Shown: one piece after another, positions 50,901-62,400 of the stretch | Numbering within the stretch: position 1 is the stretch's first letter | Layout of the letters: every line of letters starts with the position of its first letter | NCBI RefSeq assembly: GCF_051014685.1 | Contig: NW_027478518.1 | Coordinates: 434,001-498,000 of the forward strand | Reading direction: 5' to 3' | DNA length: 64,000 nt | Origin: Ptiloglossa arizonensis | Taxonomy: Eukaryota; Arthropoda; Insecta; Hymenoptera; Colletidae | Program-made: the position numbers and the translations under genes | Notes under the pieces: generated by a model | Databases searched by the model: none | Told to the model about the DNA's origin: nothing | What the model saw: only the letters and a program-made list of their open reading frames with translations

Positions 50901-52747
50901 CTGCGTCTGGAAGTAGAAACTCGCCCGTTTACAACGGTATGTGTATTTTTTCCCTAGCCCTTCTGGTTAAGCGTTTGGAGCCGCAGAATTGCGAAAAATT
51001 TGTTGTCTTCTCAACCATTTCTTAACTTCAAAGTCCCATATCTCGCGAACGGATTGACCAAACCCAAAAATTCCTTCTGCGTCTGAAAGTAGAAACTCGC
51101 CCGATTACAACGGTATGGGTATTTTTTCCCTAGGCCATTCTGGTTAAGCGTTTGGAGCAGCAGAATTGCGAAAAATTTTTTGCTTTCTCAACCATTTCTT
51201 GGCTTCAAACTGCCATATCTCGCGAACGGATTGACCTATCCCAAAAATTCCTATTGCATCTGAAAGTAGAAACTCGCCCGATCACAACGGAATGGGTATT
51301 TCTTCCCTAGGCCATTCTGGTTAAGCATTTGGAGCAGCAGAATTGCGAAAAATTTTTTGCCTTCTCAACCATTTCTTGGTTTCAAACTCCCATATCTCGC
51401 GAACGGATTGACCTAACCCAAAAATTCCTGTTGTGTCTGAAAGTAGAAACTCGCCCGATTACAACGGTATGTGTATTTTTTCCCTAGGCCATTCTGGTTA
51501 AGCGTTTGGAGCAGCAGAATTGCGAAAAATTTGTTGTGTTCTCAACCATTTCTTAGCTTTAAACCCCCATATCTCGCAAACGGATTGACCTAACCCAAAA
51601 ATTCCTATTGCATTTGAAAGTAGAAGCTCGCCCGATTACAACGGTATGTGTATTTTTTCCCTAGGCCATTCTGGTCAAGCGTTTGGAGCAGCAGAATTGC
51701 GAAAAATTTGTTGTGTTCTCAACCATTTCTTAGCTTTAAACCCCCATATCTCGTGAACGGATTGACCAAACCCAAAAATTCCTTCTGCGTCTGTAAGCAG
51801 GAACTCGCCCGATTACAACGGTATGGGTATTTTTTCCCTAGGCCATTCTGGTTAAGCGTTTGGAGCAGCAGAATTGCGAAAAATTTGTTGCCTTCTCAAC
51901 CATTTCTTGGCTTCAAACTGCCATATCTCGCGAACGGATTGACCTAACCCAAAAATTCCTATTGCATCTGAAAGTAGAAACTCGCCCGACTACAGCGGTA
52001 TGTGTATTTTTTCCCTAGGCCATTCTGTTTAAGCGTTTGGAGCAGCAGAATTGCGAAAAATTTGTTGTCTTCTCAACCATTTCTTAGCTTCAAAGTCCCA
52101 TAACTCGCGAACGGATTGACAAAATCCAAAAATTCCTTCTGCGTCTGAAAGTAGAAACTCGCCCGATTACAACGGTATGCGTATTTTTTCCCTAGGCCAT
52201 TCTGGTTAAGCGTTTGGAGCAGCAGAATTGCGAAAAATTTGTTCTGTTCTCAACCATTTCTTAGCTTCAAACCCCCATATCTTCCGAACGGATTGACCTA
52301 ACCCAAAAATTCCTATTGCATTTGAAAGTAGAAACTCGCCCGATTACAACGGAATGTATATTTTTTCCCTAGCCCATTCTGGTTAAGCGTTTGGAGCAGC
52401 AGAATTGCGAAAAATTTGTTGTCTTCTCAACCATTTCTTGGCTTCAAAGTCCCATATCTCGCGAACGGATTGACAAAACCCAAAAATTCCTTCTGCGTCT
52501 GAAAGTAGAAACTCGCCCGATTACAACGGTATGGGTATTTTTTCCCTAGGCCATTCTGGTTAAGCGTTTGGAGCAGCAGAATTGCGAAAAATTTTTTTCC
52601 TTCTCAACCATTTCTTGGCTTCAAACTGCCATATCTCGCGAACGGATTGACCTATACCAAAAATTCCTATTGTATCTGAAAGTAGAAACTCGCCCGACTA
52701 CAGCGGTATGTGTATTTTTTCCCTAGGCCATTCTGTTTAAGCGTTTG
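47970..52747. repeat. 27-mer HOR, 4778-bp unit, copy 1
   Basis: Every private variant I checked between about 47,970 and 52,470 recurs exactly 4778 bp (27 x 177 - 1) downstream. Checked sites include aaaaatgtttt (48,165), tagcgcatt, cgcacgatt, caagggtatg, ccttaggtc, cccataaatt, ttccgtagccc, gaccacaccc, gcgttttta, tctctactc, cccacatctc, ttgctttctc, ataactcgcg and cttccgaac. The missing base is one deletion at about 50,957 (tagcccttctgg). Within the unit an older 8-mer step survives: ggctctaaac at 48193 and 49609 are 1416 bp apart. The last 275 bp, 52,473-52,747, differ from the corresponding sequence after copy 2. Confidence 0.93.
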
Positions 52748-55700
52748 GAGCAGCAGAATTGCGAAAAATTTTTTGTCTTCTCAACCATTTCTTATCTTCA
52801 AAGTCCCATATCTCGCGAACGGATTGACCAAACCCAAAAATTCCTTCTGCGCCTGAAAGTAGAAACTCGCCCGATTACAACGGTATGGGTATTTTTTCCC
52901 TAGGCCATTCTGGTTAAGCGTTTGGAGCAGCAGAATTGCGAAAAATGTTTTGCCTTCTCAACCATTTCTTGGCTCTAAACTGCCATATCTCGCGAACGGA
53001 TTGACCTATACCAAAAATTCCTATTGTATCTGAAAGTAGAAACTCGCCCGATTACAACGGTATGTGTATTTTGTCCCTAGCGCATTCTGGTTAAGCGTTT
53101 GGAGCAGCAGAATTGCGAAAAATTTGTTGTCTTCTCAACCATTTCTTATCTTCAAAGTCCCATATCTCGCGAACGGATTGACAAAACCCAAAAATTCCTT
53201 CTGCGTCTGAAAGTAGAAACTCGCCCGATTACAACGGTATGGGTATTTTTTCCCTAGGCCATTCTGGTTAAGCGTTTGGAGCAGCAGAATTGCGAAAAAT
53301 TTTTTTCCTTCTCAACCATTTCTTGGCTTCAAACTGCCATATCTCGCGAACGGATTGACCTATCCCAAAAATTCCTATTGCATCTGAAAGTAGAAACTCG
53401 CACGATTACAACTGTATGCGTATTTTTCCCCTAGGCCATTCTGGTTAAGCGTTTGGAGCAGCAGAATTGCGAAAAATTTTTTGCCTTCTCAACCATTTCT
53501 TGGCTTCAAACTCCCATATCTCGCGAACGGATTGACCTAACCCAAAAATTCCTGTTGTGTCTGAAAGTAGAAACTCGCCCGATTACAAGGGTATGTGTAT
53601 TTTTTCCTTAGGTCATTCTGGTTAAGCGTTTGGAGCAGCAGAATTGCGAAAAATTTTTTGCCTTCTCAACCATTTCTTAGCTTCAAACTCCCATATCTCG
53701 CGAACGGATTGACCAAACCCAAAAATTCCTTCTGCGTCTGTAAGCAGAAACTCGCCCGATTACAACGGAATGAGTATTTCTTCCCTAGGCCATTCTGGTT
53801 AGGCGTTTGGGGCAGCAGAAGTGCGAAAAATTTGTTGTCTTCTCAACCATTTCTTGGCTTCAAACTCCCATATATCGCGAACGGATTGACCAAACCCATA
53901 AATTCCTGCTGCGTCTGAAAGTAGAAACTAGCCCGATTACAACTGTATGCGTATTTTTTCCCTAGGCCATTCTGTTTAAGCGTTTGGAGCAGCAGACTTG
54001 CGAAAAATTTGTTGTCTTCTCAACCATTTCTTAGCTTCAAACTCCCATATCTCGCGAACGGATTGACCTAACCCAAAAATTCCTATTGCATCTGAAAGTA
54101 GAAACTCACCCGATTACAACGGTATGCGTATTTTTTCCGTAGCCCATTCTGGTTAAGCGTTTGGAGCAGCAGAATTGCGAAAAATTTTTTGTCTTCTCAA
54201 CCATTTCTTATCTTCAAAGTCCCATATCTCGCGAACGGATTGACCAAACCCAAAAATTCCTTCTGCGTCTGAAAGTAGAAACTCGCCCGATTACAACGGT
54301 ATGGGTATTTTTTCCCTAGGCCATTCTGGTTAAGCGTTTGGAGCAGCAGAATTGCGAAAAATTTTTTGCCTTCTCAACCATTTCTTGGCTCTAAACTGCC
54401 ATATCTCGCGAACGGATTGACCTATACCAAAAATTCCTATTGTATCTGAAAGTAGAAACTCGCCCGATTACAACGGTATGTGTATTTTGTCCCTAGCGCA
54501 TTCTGGTTAAGCGTTTGGAGCAGCAGAATTGCGAAAAATTTGTTGTCTTCTCAACCATTTCTTATCTTCAAAGTCCCATATCTCGCGAACGGATTGACAA
54601 AACCCAAAAATTCCTTCTGCGTCTGAAAGTAGAAACTCGCCCGATTACAACGGTATGGGTATTTTTTCCCTAGGCCATTCTGGTTAAGCGTTTGGAGCAG
54701 CAGAATTGCGAAAAATTTTTTTCCTTCTCAACCATTTCTTGGCTTCAAACTGCCATATCTCGCGAACGGATTGACCTATCCCAAAAATTCCTATTGCATC
54801 TGAAAGTAGAAACTCGCCCGATTACAACTGTATGCGTATTTTTCCCCTAGGCCATTCTGGTTAAGCGTTTGGAGCAGCAGAATTGCGAAAAATTTTTTGC
54901 CTTCTCAACCATTTCTTGGCTTCAAACTCCCATATCTCGCGAACGGATTGACCTAACCCAAAAATTCCTGTTGTGTCTGAAAGTAGAAACTCGCCCGATT
55001 ACAACGGTATGTGTATTTTTTCCCTAGGTCATTCTGGTTAAGCGTTTGGAGCAGCAGAATTGCGAAAAATTTTTTGCCTTCTCAACCATTTCTTAGCTTC
55101 AAAGTCCCATATCTCGCGAACGGATTGACCACACCCAAAAATTCCTTCTGCGTCTGAAAGTAGAACCTCGCCCGATTACAACGGTATGGGTATTTTTTCC
55201 CTAGGCCATTCTGGTTAAGCGTTTTTAGCAGCAGAATTGCGAAAAATTTTTTGCCTTCTCAACCATTTCTTGGCTTCAAACTGCCATATCTCGCGAACGG
55301 ATTGACCTAACCCAAAAATTCCTATTGCATCTGAAAGTAGAAACTCGCCCGACTACAGCGGTATGTGTATTTTTTCCCTAGGCCATTCTGGTTAAGCGTT
55401 TGGAGCAGCAGAATTGCGAAAAATTTGTTCTCTACTCAACCATTTCTTAGCTTCAAACTCCCGTATCTCGCGAACGGATTGACCTAACCCAAAAATTCCT
55501 ATCGTAACTGAAAGTAGAAACTCGTCCGATTACAACGGTATGGGTATTTTTTCCCTAGGCCATTCTGGTTAAGCGTTTGGAGCAGCAGAAGTGCGAAAAA
55601 TTTGTTGTCTTCTCAACCATTTCTTAGCTTCAAAGTCCCACATCTCGCGAACGGATTGACCAAACCCAAAAATTCCTGCTGCGTCTGGAAGTAGAAACTC

Positions 55701-57250
55701 GCCCGTTTACAACGGTATGTGTATTTTTTCCCTAGCCCTTCTGGTTAAGCGTTTGGAGCCGCAGAATTGCGAAAAATTTGTTGTCTTCTCAACCATTTCT
55801 TAACTTCAAAGTCCCATATCTCGCGAACGGATTGACCAAACCCAAAAATTCCTTCTGCGTCTGAAAGTAGAAACTCGCCCGATTACAACGGTATGGGTAT
55901 TTTTTCCCTAGGCCATTCTGGTTAAGCGTTTGGAGCAGCAGAATTGCGAAAAATTTTTTGCTTTCTCAACCATTTCTTGGCTTCAAACTGCCATATCTCG
56001 CGAACGGATTGACCTATCCCAAAAATTCCTATTGCATCTGAAAGTAGAAACTCGCCCGATCACAACGGAATGGGTATTTCTTCCCTAGGCCATTCTGGTT
56101 AAGCATTTGGAGCAGCAGAATTGCGAAAAATTTTTTGCCTTCTCAACCATTTCTTGGTTTCAAACTCCCATATCTCGCGAACGGATTGACCTAACCCAAA
56201 AATTCCTGTTGTGTCTGAAAGTAGAAACTCGCCCGATTACAACGGTATGTGTATTTTTTCCCTAGGCCATTCTGGTTAAGCGTTTGGAGCAGCAGAATTG
56301 CGAAAAATTTGTTGTGTTCTCAACCATTTCTTAGCTTTAAACCCCCATATCTCGCAAACGGATTGACCTAACCCAAAAATTCCTATTGCATTTGAAAGTA
56401 GAAGCTCGCCCGATTACAACGGTATGTGTATTTTTTCCCTAGGCCATTCTGGTCAAGCGTTTGGAGCAGCAGAATTGCGAAAAATTTGTTGTGTTCTCAA
56501 CCATTTCTTAGCTTTAAACCCCCATATCTCGTGAACGGATTGACCAAACCCAAAAATTCCTTCTGCGTCTGTAAGCAGGAACTCGCCCGATTACAACGGT
56601 ATGGGTATTTTTTCCCTAGGCCATTCTGGTTAAGCGTTTGGAGCAGCAGAATTGCGAAAAATTTGTTGCCTTCTCAACCATTTCTTGGCTTCAAACTGCC
56701 ATATCTCGCGAACGGATTGACCTAACCCAAAAATTCCTATTGCATCTGAAAGTAGAAACTCGCCCGACTACAGCGGTATGTGTATTTTTTCCCTAGGCCA
56801 TTCTGTTTAAGCGTTTGGAGCAGCAGAATTGCGAAAAATTTGTTGTCTTCTCAACCATTTCTTAGCTTCAAAGTCCCATAACTCGCGAACGGATTGACAA
56901 AATCCAAAAATTCCTTCTGCGTCTGAAAGTAGAAACTCGCCCGATTACAACGGTATGCGTATTTTTTCCCTAGGCCATTCTGGTTAAGCGTTTGGAGCAG
57001 CAGAATTGCGAAAAATTTGTTCTGTTCTCAACCATTTCTTAGCTTCAAACCCCCATATCTTCCGAACGGATTGACCTAACCCAAAAATTCCTATTGCATT
57101 TGAAAGTAGAAACTCGCCCGATTACAACGGAATGTATATTTTTTCCCTAGCCCATTCTGGTTAAGCGTTTGGAGCAGCAGAATTGCGAAAAATTTGTTGT
57201 CTTCTCAACCATTTCTTGGCTTCAAAGTCCCATATCTCGCGAACGGATTG
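52748..57250. repeat. 27-mer HOR, 4778-bp unit, copy 2 (94 % of a unit)
   Basis: Copy of 47,970-52,472, ending near 57,250 where gaccaaacc replaces gacaaaacc. I found no base difference between the two copies at any site I compared. This implies a very recent duplication, strong homogenisation, or an assembly artefact. It contains the second tagcccttctgg one-base deletion, at about 55,735, and two more ggctctaaac monomers at 52971 and 54387. Confidence 0.93.
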
Positions 57251-57700
57251 ACCAAACCCAAAAATTCCTGCTGCGTCTGAAAGTAGAAACTCGCCCGATT
57301 ACAACCGTATGCGTATTTTTTCCCTAACCCGTTCTGTTTAAGCGTTTGGAGCAGCAGAATTGCGAAAAATTTGTTGTCTTCTCTACCATTTCTTAGCTTC
57401 AAAGTCCCATATCTCGCGAACGGATTGACCTAACCCAAAAGCTCCTATTGCATTTGAAAGTAGAGGCTCGCCCGATTACAACGGTATGTTTATTTTTTCC
57501 CTAGCCCATTCTGGTTAAGCGTTTGGAGCAGCAGAATTGCGAAAAATTTGTTGCCTTCTCAACCACTTCTTAGCTTCAAAGTCCCATATCTCGCGAACGG
57601 ATTGACCAAACCCTAAAATTCCTTCTGCGTCTGTAAGCAGGAACTCGCCCGATTACAACGGTATGGGTATTTTTTCCCTAGGCCATTCTGGTTAAGCGTT
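57251..57700. repeat. Unique-order monomers between the 27-mer and 14-mer HORs
   Basis: Two to three monomers with an unusual set of private changes: ccctaacccgttctg near 57,323, ctctaccatttc near 57,381, aagctcctattg, gtagaggctcg and gtatgtttatt. The monomer at about 57.6 kb reads gaccaaaccctaaaatt. This is the most individually mutated short stretch I noticed in the right half. The monomer length is normal. Confidence 0.7.
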
Positions 57701-60160
57701 TGGAGCAGCAGAATTGCGAAAAATTTGTTCTGTTCTCAACCATTTCTTAGCTTCAAACCCCCATATCTCGCGAACGGATTGACCTAACCCAAAAACTCCT
57801 ATTGCATTTGAAAGTAGAAACTCGCCCGATTACAACGGTATGTATATTTTTTCCCTAGCCCATTCTGGTTAAGCGTTTGGAGCAGCAGAATTGCGAAAAA
57901 TTTGTTGTCCTCTCAACCATTTCTTAGCTTCAAAGTCCCATATCTCACGAACGGATTGACCAAACCCAAAAATTCCTTCTGCGTCTGTAAGCAGAAACTC
58001 GCCCGATTACAACGGTATGGGTATTTTTTCCCTAGCCCATTCTGGTTAAGCGTTTGGAGCAGCAGAATTGCGAAAAATTTGTTCTCTTCTCAACCATTTC
58101 TTAGCTTCAAACTCCCATATTTCGCGAACGGATTGACCTAACCCAAAAATTCCTATCGTAACTGAAAGTAGAAACTCGTCCGATTACAACGGTATGGGTA
58201 TTTTTTCCCTAGGACATTCTGGTTAAGCGTTTGGAGCAGCAGAAGTGCGAAAAATTTGTTGTCCTCTCAACCATTTCTTAGCTTAAAAGTCCCATACCTC
58301 ACGAACGGATTGACCAAACCCAAAAATTCCTTCTGCGTCTGTAAGCAGAAACTCGACCGATTACAACGGTATGCGTGTTTTTTCCCTAGGCCATTCTGGT
58401 TAAGCGTTTGGAGCAGCAGAATTGCGAAAAATTTGTTCTCTTCTCAAGCATTTCTTAGCTTCAAACTCCCATATCTCGCGAACGGATTGACCTAACCCAA
58501 AAATTCCTATTGCATTTGAAAGTAGAAACTCGCCCGATTACAGCGGTACGTGTATTTTTCCCCTAGGCCATTCTGGTTAAGCGATTGGAGCCTTATCAAC
58601 CATTTCTTAGCTTCAAACTCCCATATCTCGCGAACGGATTGACCTAACCCAAAAATTCCTATTGCATCGGAAAGTAGAAACTCGCCCGATTACAACGGTG
58701 TGTGTATTTTTTCCCTAGGCCATTCTGGTTAAGCGTTTGGAGCAGCAGAATTGCGAAAAATTTTTTGCCTTCTCAACCATTTCTTGGCTTCAAACTCCCA
58801 TATCTCGCGAACGGATTGACCTAACCCAAAAATTCCTGTTGTGTCTGAAAGTAGAAACTCGCCCGATTACAACGGTATGTGTATTTTTTCCCTAGGCCTT
58901 TCTGGTTAAGCGTTTGGAGCAGCAGAATTGCGAAAAATTTTTGCCTTCTCAACCATTTCTTGGCTTCAAACTCCCATATCTCGCGAACGGATTGACCTAA
59001 CCCAAAAATTCCTATCGTAAATGAAGGCAGAAACTCGTCCGATTACAACGGTATGGGTATTTTTTCCCTAGGCCATTCTGGTTAAGCGTTTGGAGCAGCA
59101 GAATTGAGAAGAATTTGTTGTCTTCTCAACCATTTCTTAGCTTCAAAGTCCCATATCTCGCGAACGGATTGACCAAACCCAAAAATTCCTTCTGCGTCTG
59201 TAAGCAGAAACTCGCCCGATTACAACGGAATGGGTATTTCTTCCCTAGGCCATTCTGGTTAGGCGTTTGGAGCAGCAGAAGTGCGAAAAATTTGTTGTCT
59301 TCTCAACCATTTCTTGGCTTCAAACTCCCATATCTCGCGAACGGATTGACCAAACCCAAAAATTCCTGCTGCGTCTGAAAGTAGAAACTAGCCCGATTAC
59401 AACTGTATGCGTATTTTTTCCCTAGGCCATTCTGGTTAAGCGTTTGGAGTAGCAGAATTGCGAAAAATTTGTTGTCTTCTCAACCATTTCTTAGCTTCAA
59501 ACTCCCATATCTCGCGAACGGATTGACCTAACCCAAAAATTCCTATTGCACCTGAAAGTAGAAACTCGCCCAATTACAACGGTATGCGTATTTTTTCCCT
59601 AGCCCATTCTGGTTAAGCGTTTGGAGCAGCAGAATTGCGAAAAATTTGTTTTCTTCTCAACCATTTCTTAGCTTCAAACTCCCATATTTCGCGATCGGAT
59701 TGACCTAACCCAAAAATTCCTATCGTAACTGAAAGTAGAAACTCGTCGGATTACAACGGTATGGGTATTTTTTCCCTAGGCCATTCTGGTTAAGCGTTTG
59801 GAGCAGCAGAAGTGCGAAAAATTTGTTGTCTTCTCAACCATTTCTTAGCTTCAAAGTCCCATATCTCGCGAACGGATTGACCAAACCCAAAAATTCCTTC
59901 TGCGTCTGGAAGTAGAAACTCGCCCGATTACAACGGTATGCGTGTTTTTTCCCTAGGCCATTCTGGTTAAGCGTTTGGAGCAGCAGAATTGCGAAAAATT
60001 TGTTCTCTTCTCAACCATTTCTTAGCTTCAATCTCCCATATCTCGCGAACGGATTGACCTAACCCAAAAATTCCTGTTGTGTCTGAAAGTAGAAACTCGC
60101 CCGATTACAACGGTACGTGTATTTTTCCCCTAGGCCATTCTGGTTAAGCGATTGGAGCAG
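57700..60160. repeat. 14-mer HOR, 2452-bp period, copy 1
   Basis: Sequence from about 57,700 recurs 2452 bp downstream (14 x 177 - 26; the 26 bases are one 25-bp deletion plus one base lost in a shortened T tract near 58,939). Shared markers are gttgtcctctcaacc, tcacgaac, aggacattctgg, cttaaaagtccc, actcgaccga, gcatcggaaag, cggtgtgtg, cgtaaatgaaggcag and attgagaagaa. About four differences between copies were seen: tacctcac/tatctcac, ccttatc/ccttctc, ggccttt/ggccatt and ctaggcc/ctaagcc. The exact match ends near 59.6 kb, and the remainder resumes at an offset of 2275 bp, one monomer fewer. Confidence 0.9.
58474..58625. repeat. 152-bp monomer with 25-bp deletion, copy 5
   Basis: Junction between 58591 and 58592. 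It differs from the other five by a private ccttatcaacc just right of the junction. The deletion haplotype upstream is unchanged. Confidence 0.95.
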
Positions 60161-62400
60161 CAGAATTGCGAAAAATTTGTTCTGTTCTCAACCATTTCTT
60201 AGCTTCAAACCCCCATATCTCGCGAACGGATTGACCTAACCCAAAAACTCCTATTGCATTTGAAAGTAGAAACTCGCCCGATTACAACGGTATGTATATT
60301 TTTTCCCTAGCCCATTCTGGTTAAGCGTTTGGAGCAGCAGAATTGCGAAAAATTTGTTGTCCTCTCAACCATTTCTTAGCTTCAAAGTCCCATATCTCAC
60401 GAACGGATTGACCAAACCCAAAAATTCCTTCTGCGTCTGTAAGCAGAAACTCGCCCGATTACAACGGTATGGGTATTTTTTCCCTAGCCCATTCTGGTTA
60501 AGCGTTTGGAGCAGCAGAATTGCGAAAAATTTGTTCTCTTCTCAACCATTTCTTAGCTTCAAACTCCCATATTTCGCGAACGGATTGACCTAACCCAAAA
60601 ATTCCTATCGTAACTGAAAGTAGAAACTCGTCCGATTACAACGGTATGGGTATTTTTTCCCTAGGACATTCTGGTTAAGCGTTTGGAGCAGCAGAAGTGC
60701 GAAAAATTTGTTGTCCTCTCAACCATTTCTTAGCTTAAAAGTCCCATATCTCACGAACGGATTGACCAAACCCAAAAATTCCTTCTGCGTCTGTAAGCAG
60801 AAACTCGACCGATTACAACGGTATGCGTGTTTTTTCCCTAAGCCATTCTGGTTAAGCGTTTGGAGCAGCAGAATTGCGAAAAATTTGTTCTCTTCTCAAG
60901 CATTTCTTAGCTTCAAACTCCCATATCTCGCGAACGGATTGACCTAACCCAAAAATTCCTATTGCATTTGAAAGTAGAAACTCGCCCGATTACAGCGGTA
61001 CGTGTATTTTTCCCCTAGGCCATTCTGGTTAAGCGATTGGAGCCTTCTCAACCATTTCTTAGCTTCAAACTCCCATATCTCGCGAACGGATTGACCTAAC
61101 CCAAAAATTCCTATTGCATCGGAAAGTAGAAACTCGCCCGATTACAACGGTGTGTGTATTTTTTCCCTAGGCCATTCTGGTTAAGCGTTTGGAGCAGCAG
61201 AATTGCGAAAAATTTTTTGCCTTCTCAACCATTTCTTGGCTTCAAACTCCCATATCTCGCGAACGGATTGACCTAACCCAAAAATTCCTGTTGTGTCTGA
61301 AAGTAGAAACTCGCCCGATTACAACGGTATGTGTATTTTTTCCCTAGGCCATTCTGGTTAAGCGTTTGGAGCAGCAGAATTGCGAAAAATTTTTGCCTTC
61401 TCAACCATTTCTTGGCTTCAAACTCCCATATCTCGCGAACGGATTGACCTAACCCAAAAATTCCTATCGTAAATGAAGGCAGAAACTCGTCCGATTACAA
61501 CGGTATGGGTATTTTTTCCCTAGGCCATTCTGGTTAAGCGTTTGGAGCAGCAGAATTGAGAAGAATTTGTTGTCTTCTCAACCATTTCTTAGCTTCAAAG
61601 TCCCATATCTCGCGAACGGATTGACCAAACCCAAAAATTCCTTCTGCGTCTGTAAGCAGAAACTCGCCCGATTACAACGGAATGGGTATTTCTTCCCTAG
61701 GCCATTCTGGTTAGGCGTTTGGAGCAGCAGAAGTGCGAAAAATTTGTTGTCTTCTCAACCATTTCTTGGCTTCAAACTCCCATATCTCGCGAACGGATTG
61801 ACCAAACCCAAAAATTCCTGCTGCGTCTGAAAGTAGAAACTAGCCCGATTACAACTGTATGCGTATTTTTTCCCTAGGCCATTCTGGTTAAGCGTTTGGA
61901 GCAGCAGAATTGCGAAAAATTTGTTGTCTTCTCAACCATTTCTTAGCTTCAAACTCCCATATCTCGCGAACGGATTGACCTAACCCAAAAATTCCTATTG
62001 CATCTGAAAGTATAAACTCGCCCGATTACAACGGTATGGGTATTTTTTCCCTAGGCCATTCTGGTTAAGCGTTTGGAGCAGCAGAAGTGCGAAAAATTTG
62101 TTGTCTTCTCAACCATTTCTTAGCTTCAAAGTCCCATATCTCGCGAACGGATTGACCAAACCCAAAAATTCCTTCTGCGTCTGGAAGTAGAAACTCGCCC
62201 GATTACAACGGTATGCGTGTTTTTTCCCTAGGCCATTCTGGTTAAGCGTTTGGAGCAGCAGAATTGCGAAAAATTTGTTCTCTTCTCAACCATTTCTTAG
62301 CTTCAATCTCCCATATCTCGCGAACGGATTGACCTAACCCAAAAATTCCTATTGCATTTGAAAGTAGAAACTCGCCCGATTACAGCGGTACGTGTATTTT
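60161..62400. repeat. 14-mer HOR, copy 2
   Basis: Downstream partner of 57.70-59.95 kb, including the shortened T tract near 61,391. It ends near 62.4 kb, where gcggtacgtg is followed by a normal-length T tract and an undeleted gcgtttggagcagcag. One monomer equivalent to 59.6-59.76 kb is missing. Confidence 0.88.
60926..61077. repeat. 152-bp monomer with 25-bp deletion, copy 6
   Basis: Junction between 61043 and 61044, exactly 2452 bp after copy 5. It carries the standard ccttctcaacc right flank, so the change in copy 5 arose after this duplication. Confidence 0.95.

Noticed and set aside
57205..57402. 65-codon minus-strand frame
   Set aside because: Arises from private substitutions in one monomer; it is not repeated and has no recognisable features.
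57608..57617. Telobox-like aaaccctaaa, and cctaaccc in every monomer, as telomere traces
   Set aside because: It is at most 1.5 units of a telomeric repeat, and a single substitution of the usual aaacccaaaa produces it. There are no tandem telomere repeats, so chance is the simplest reading.
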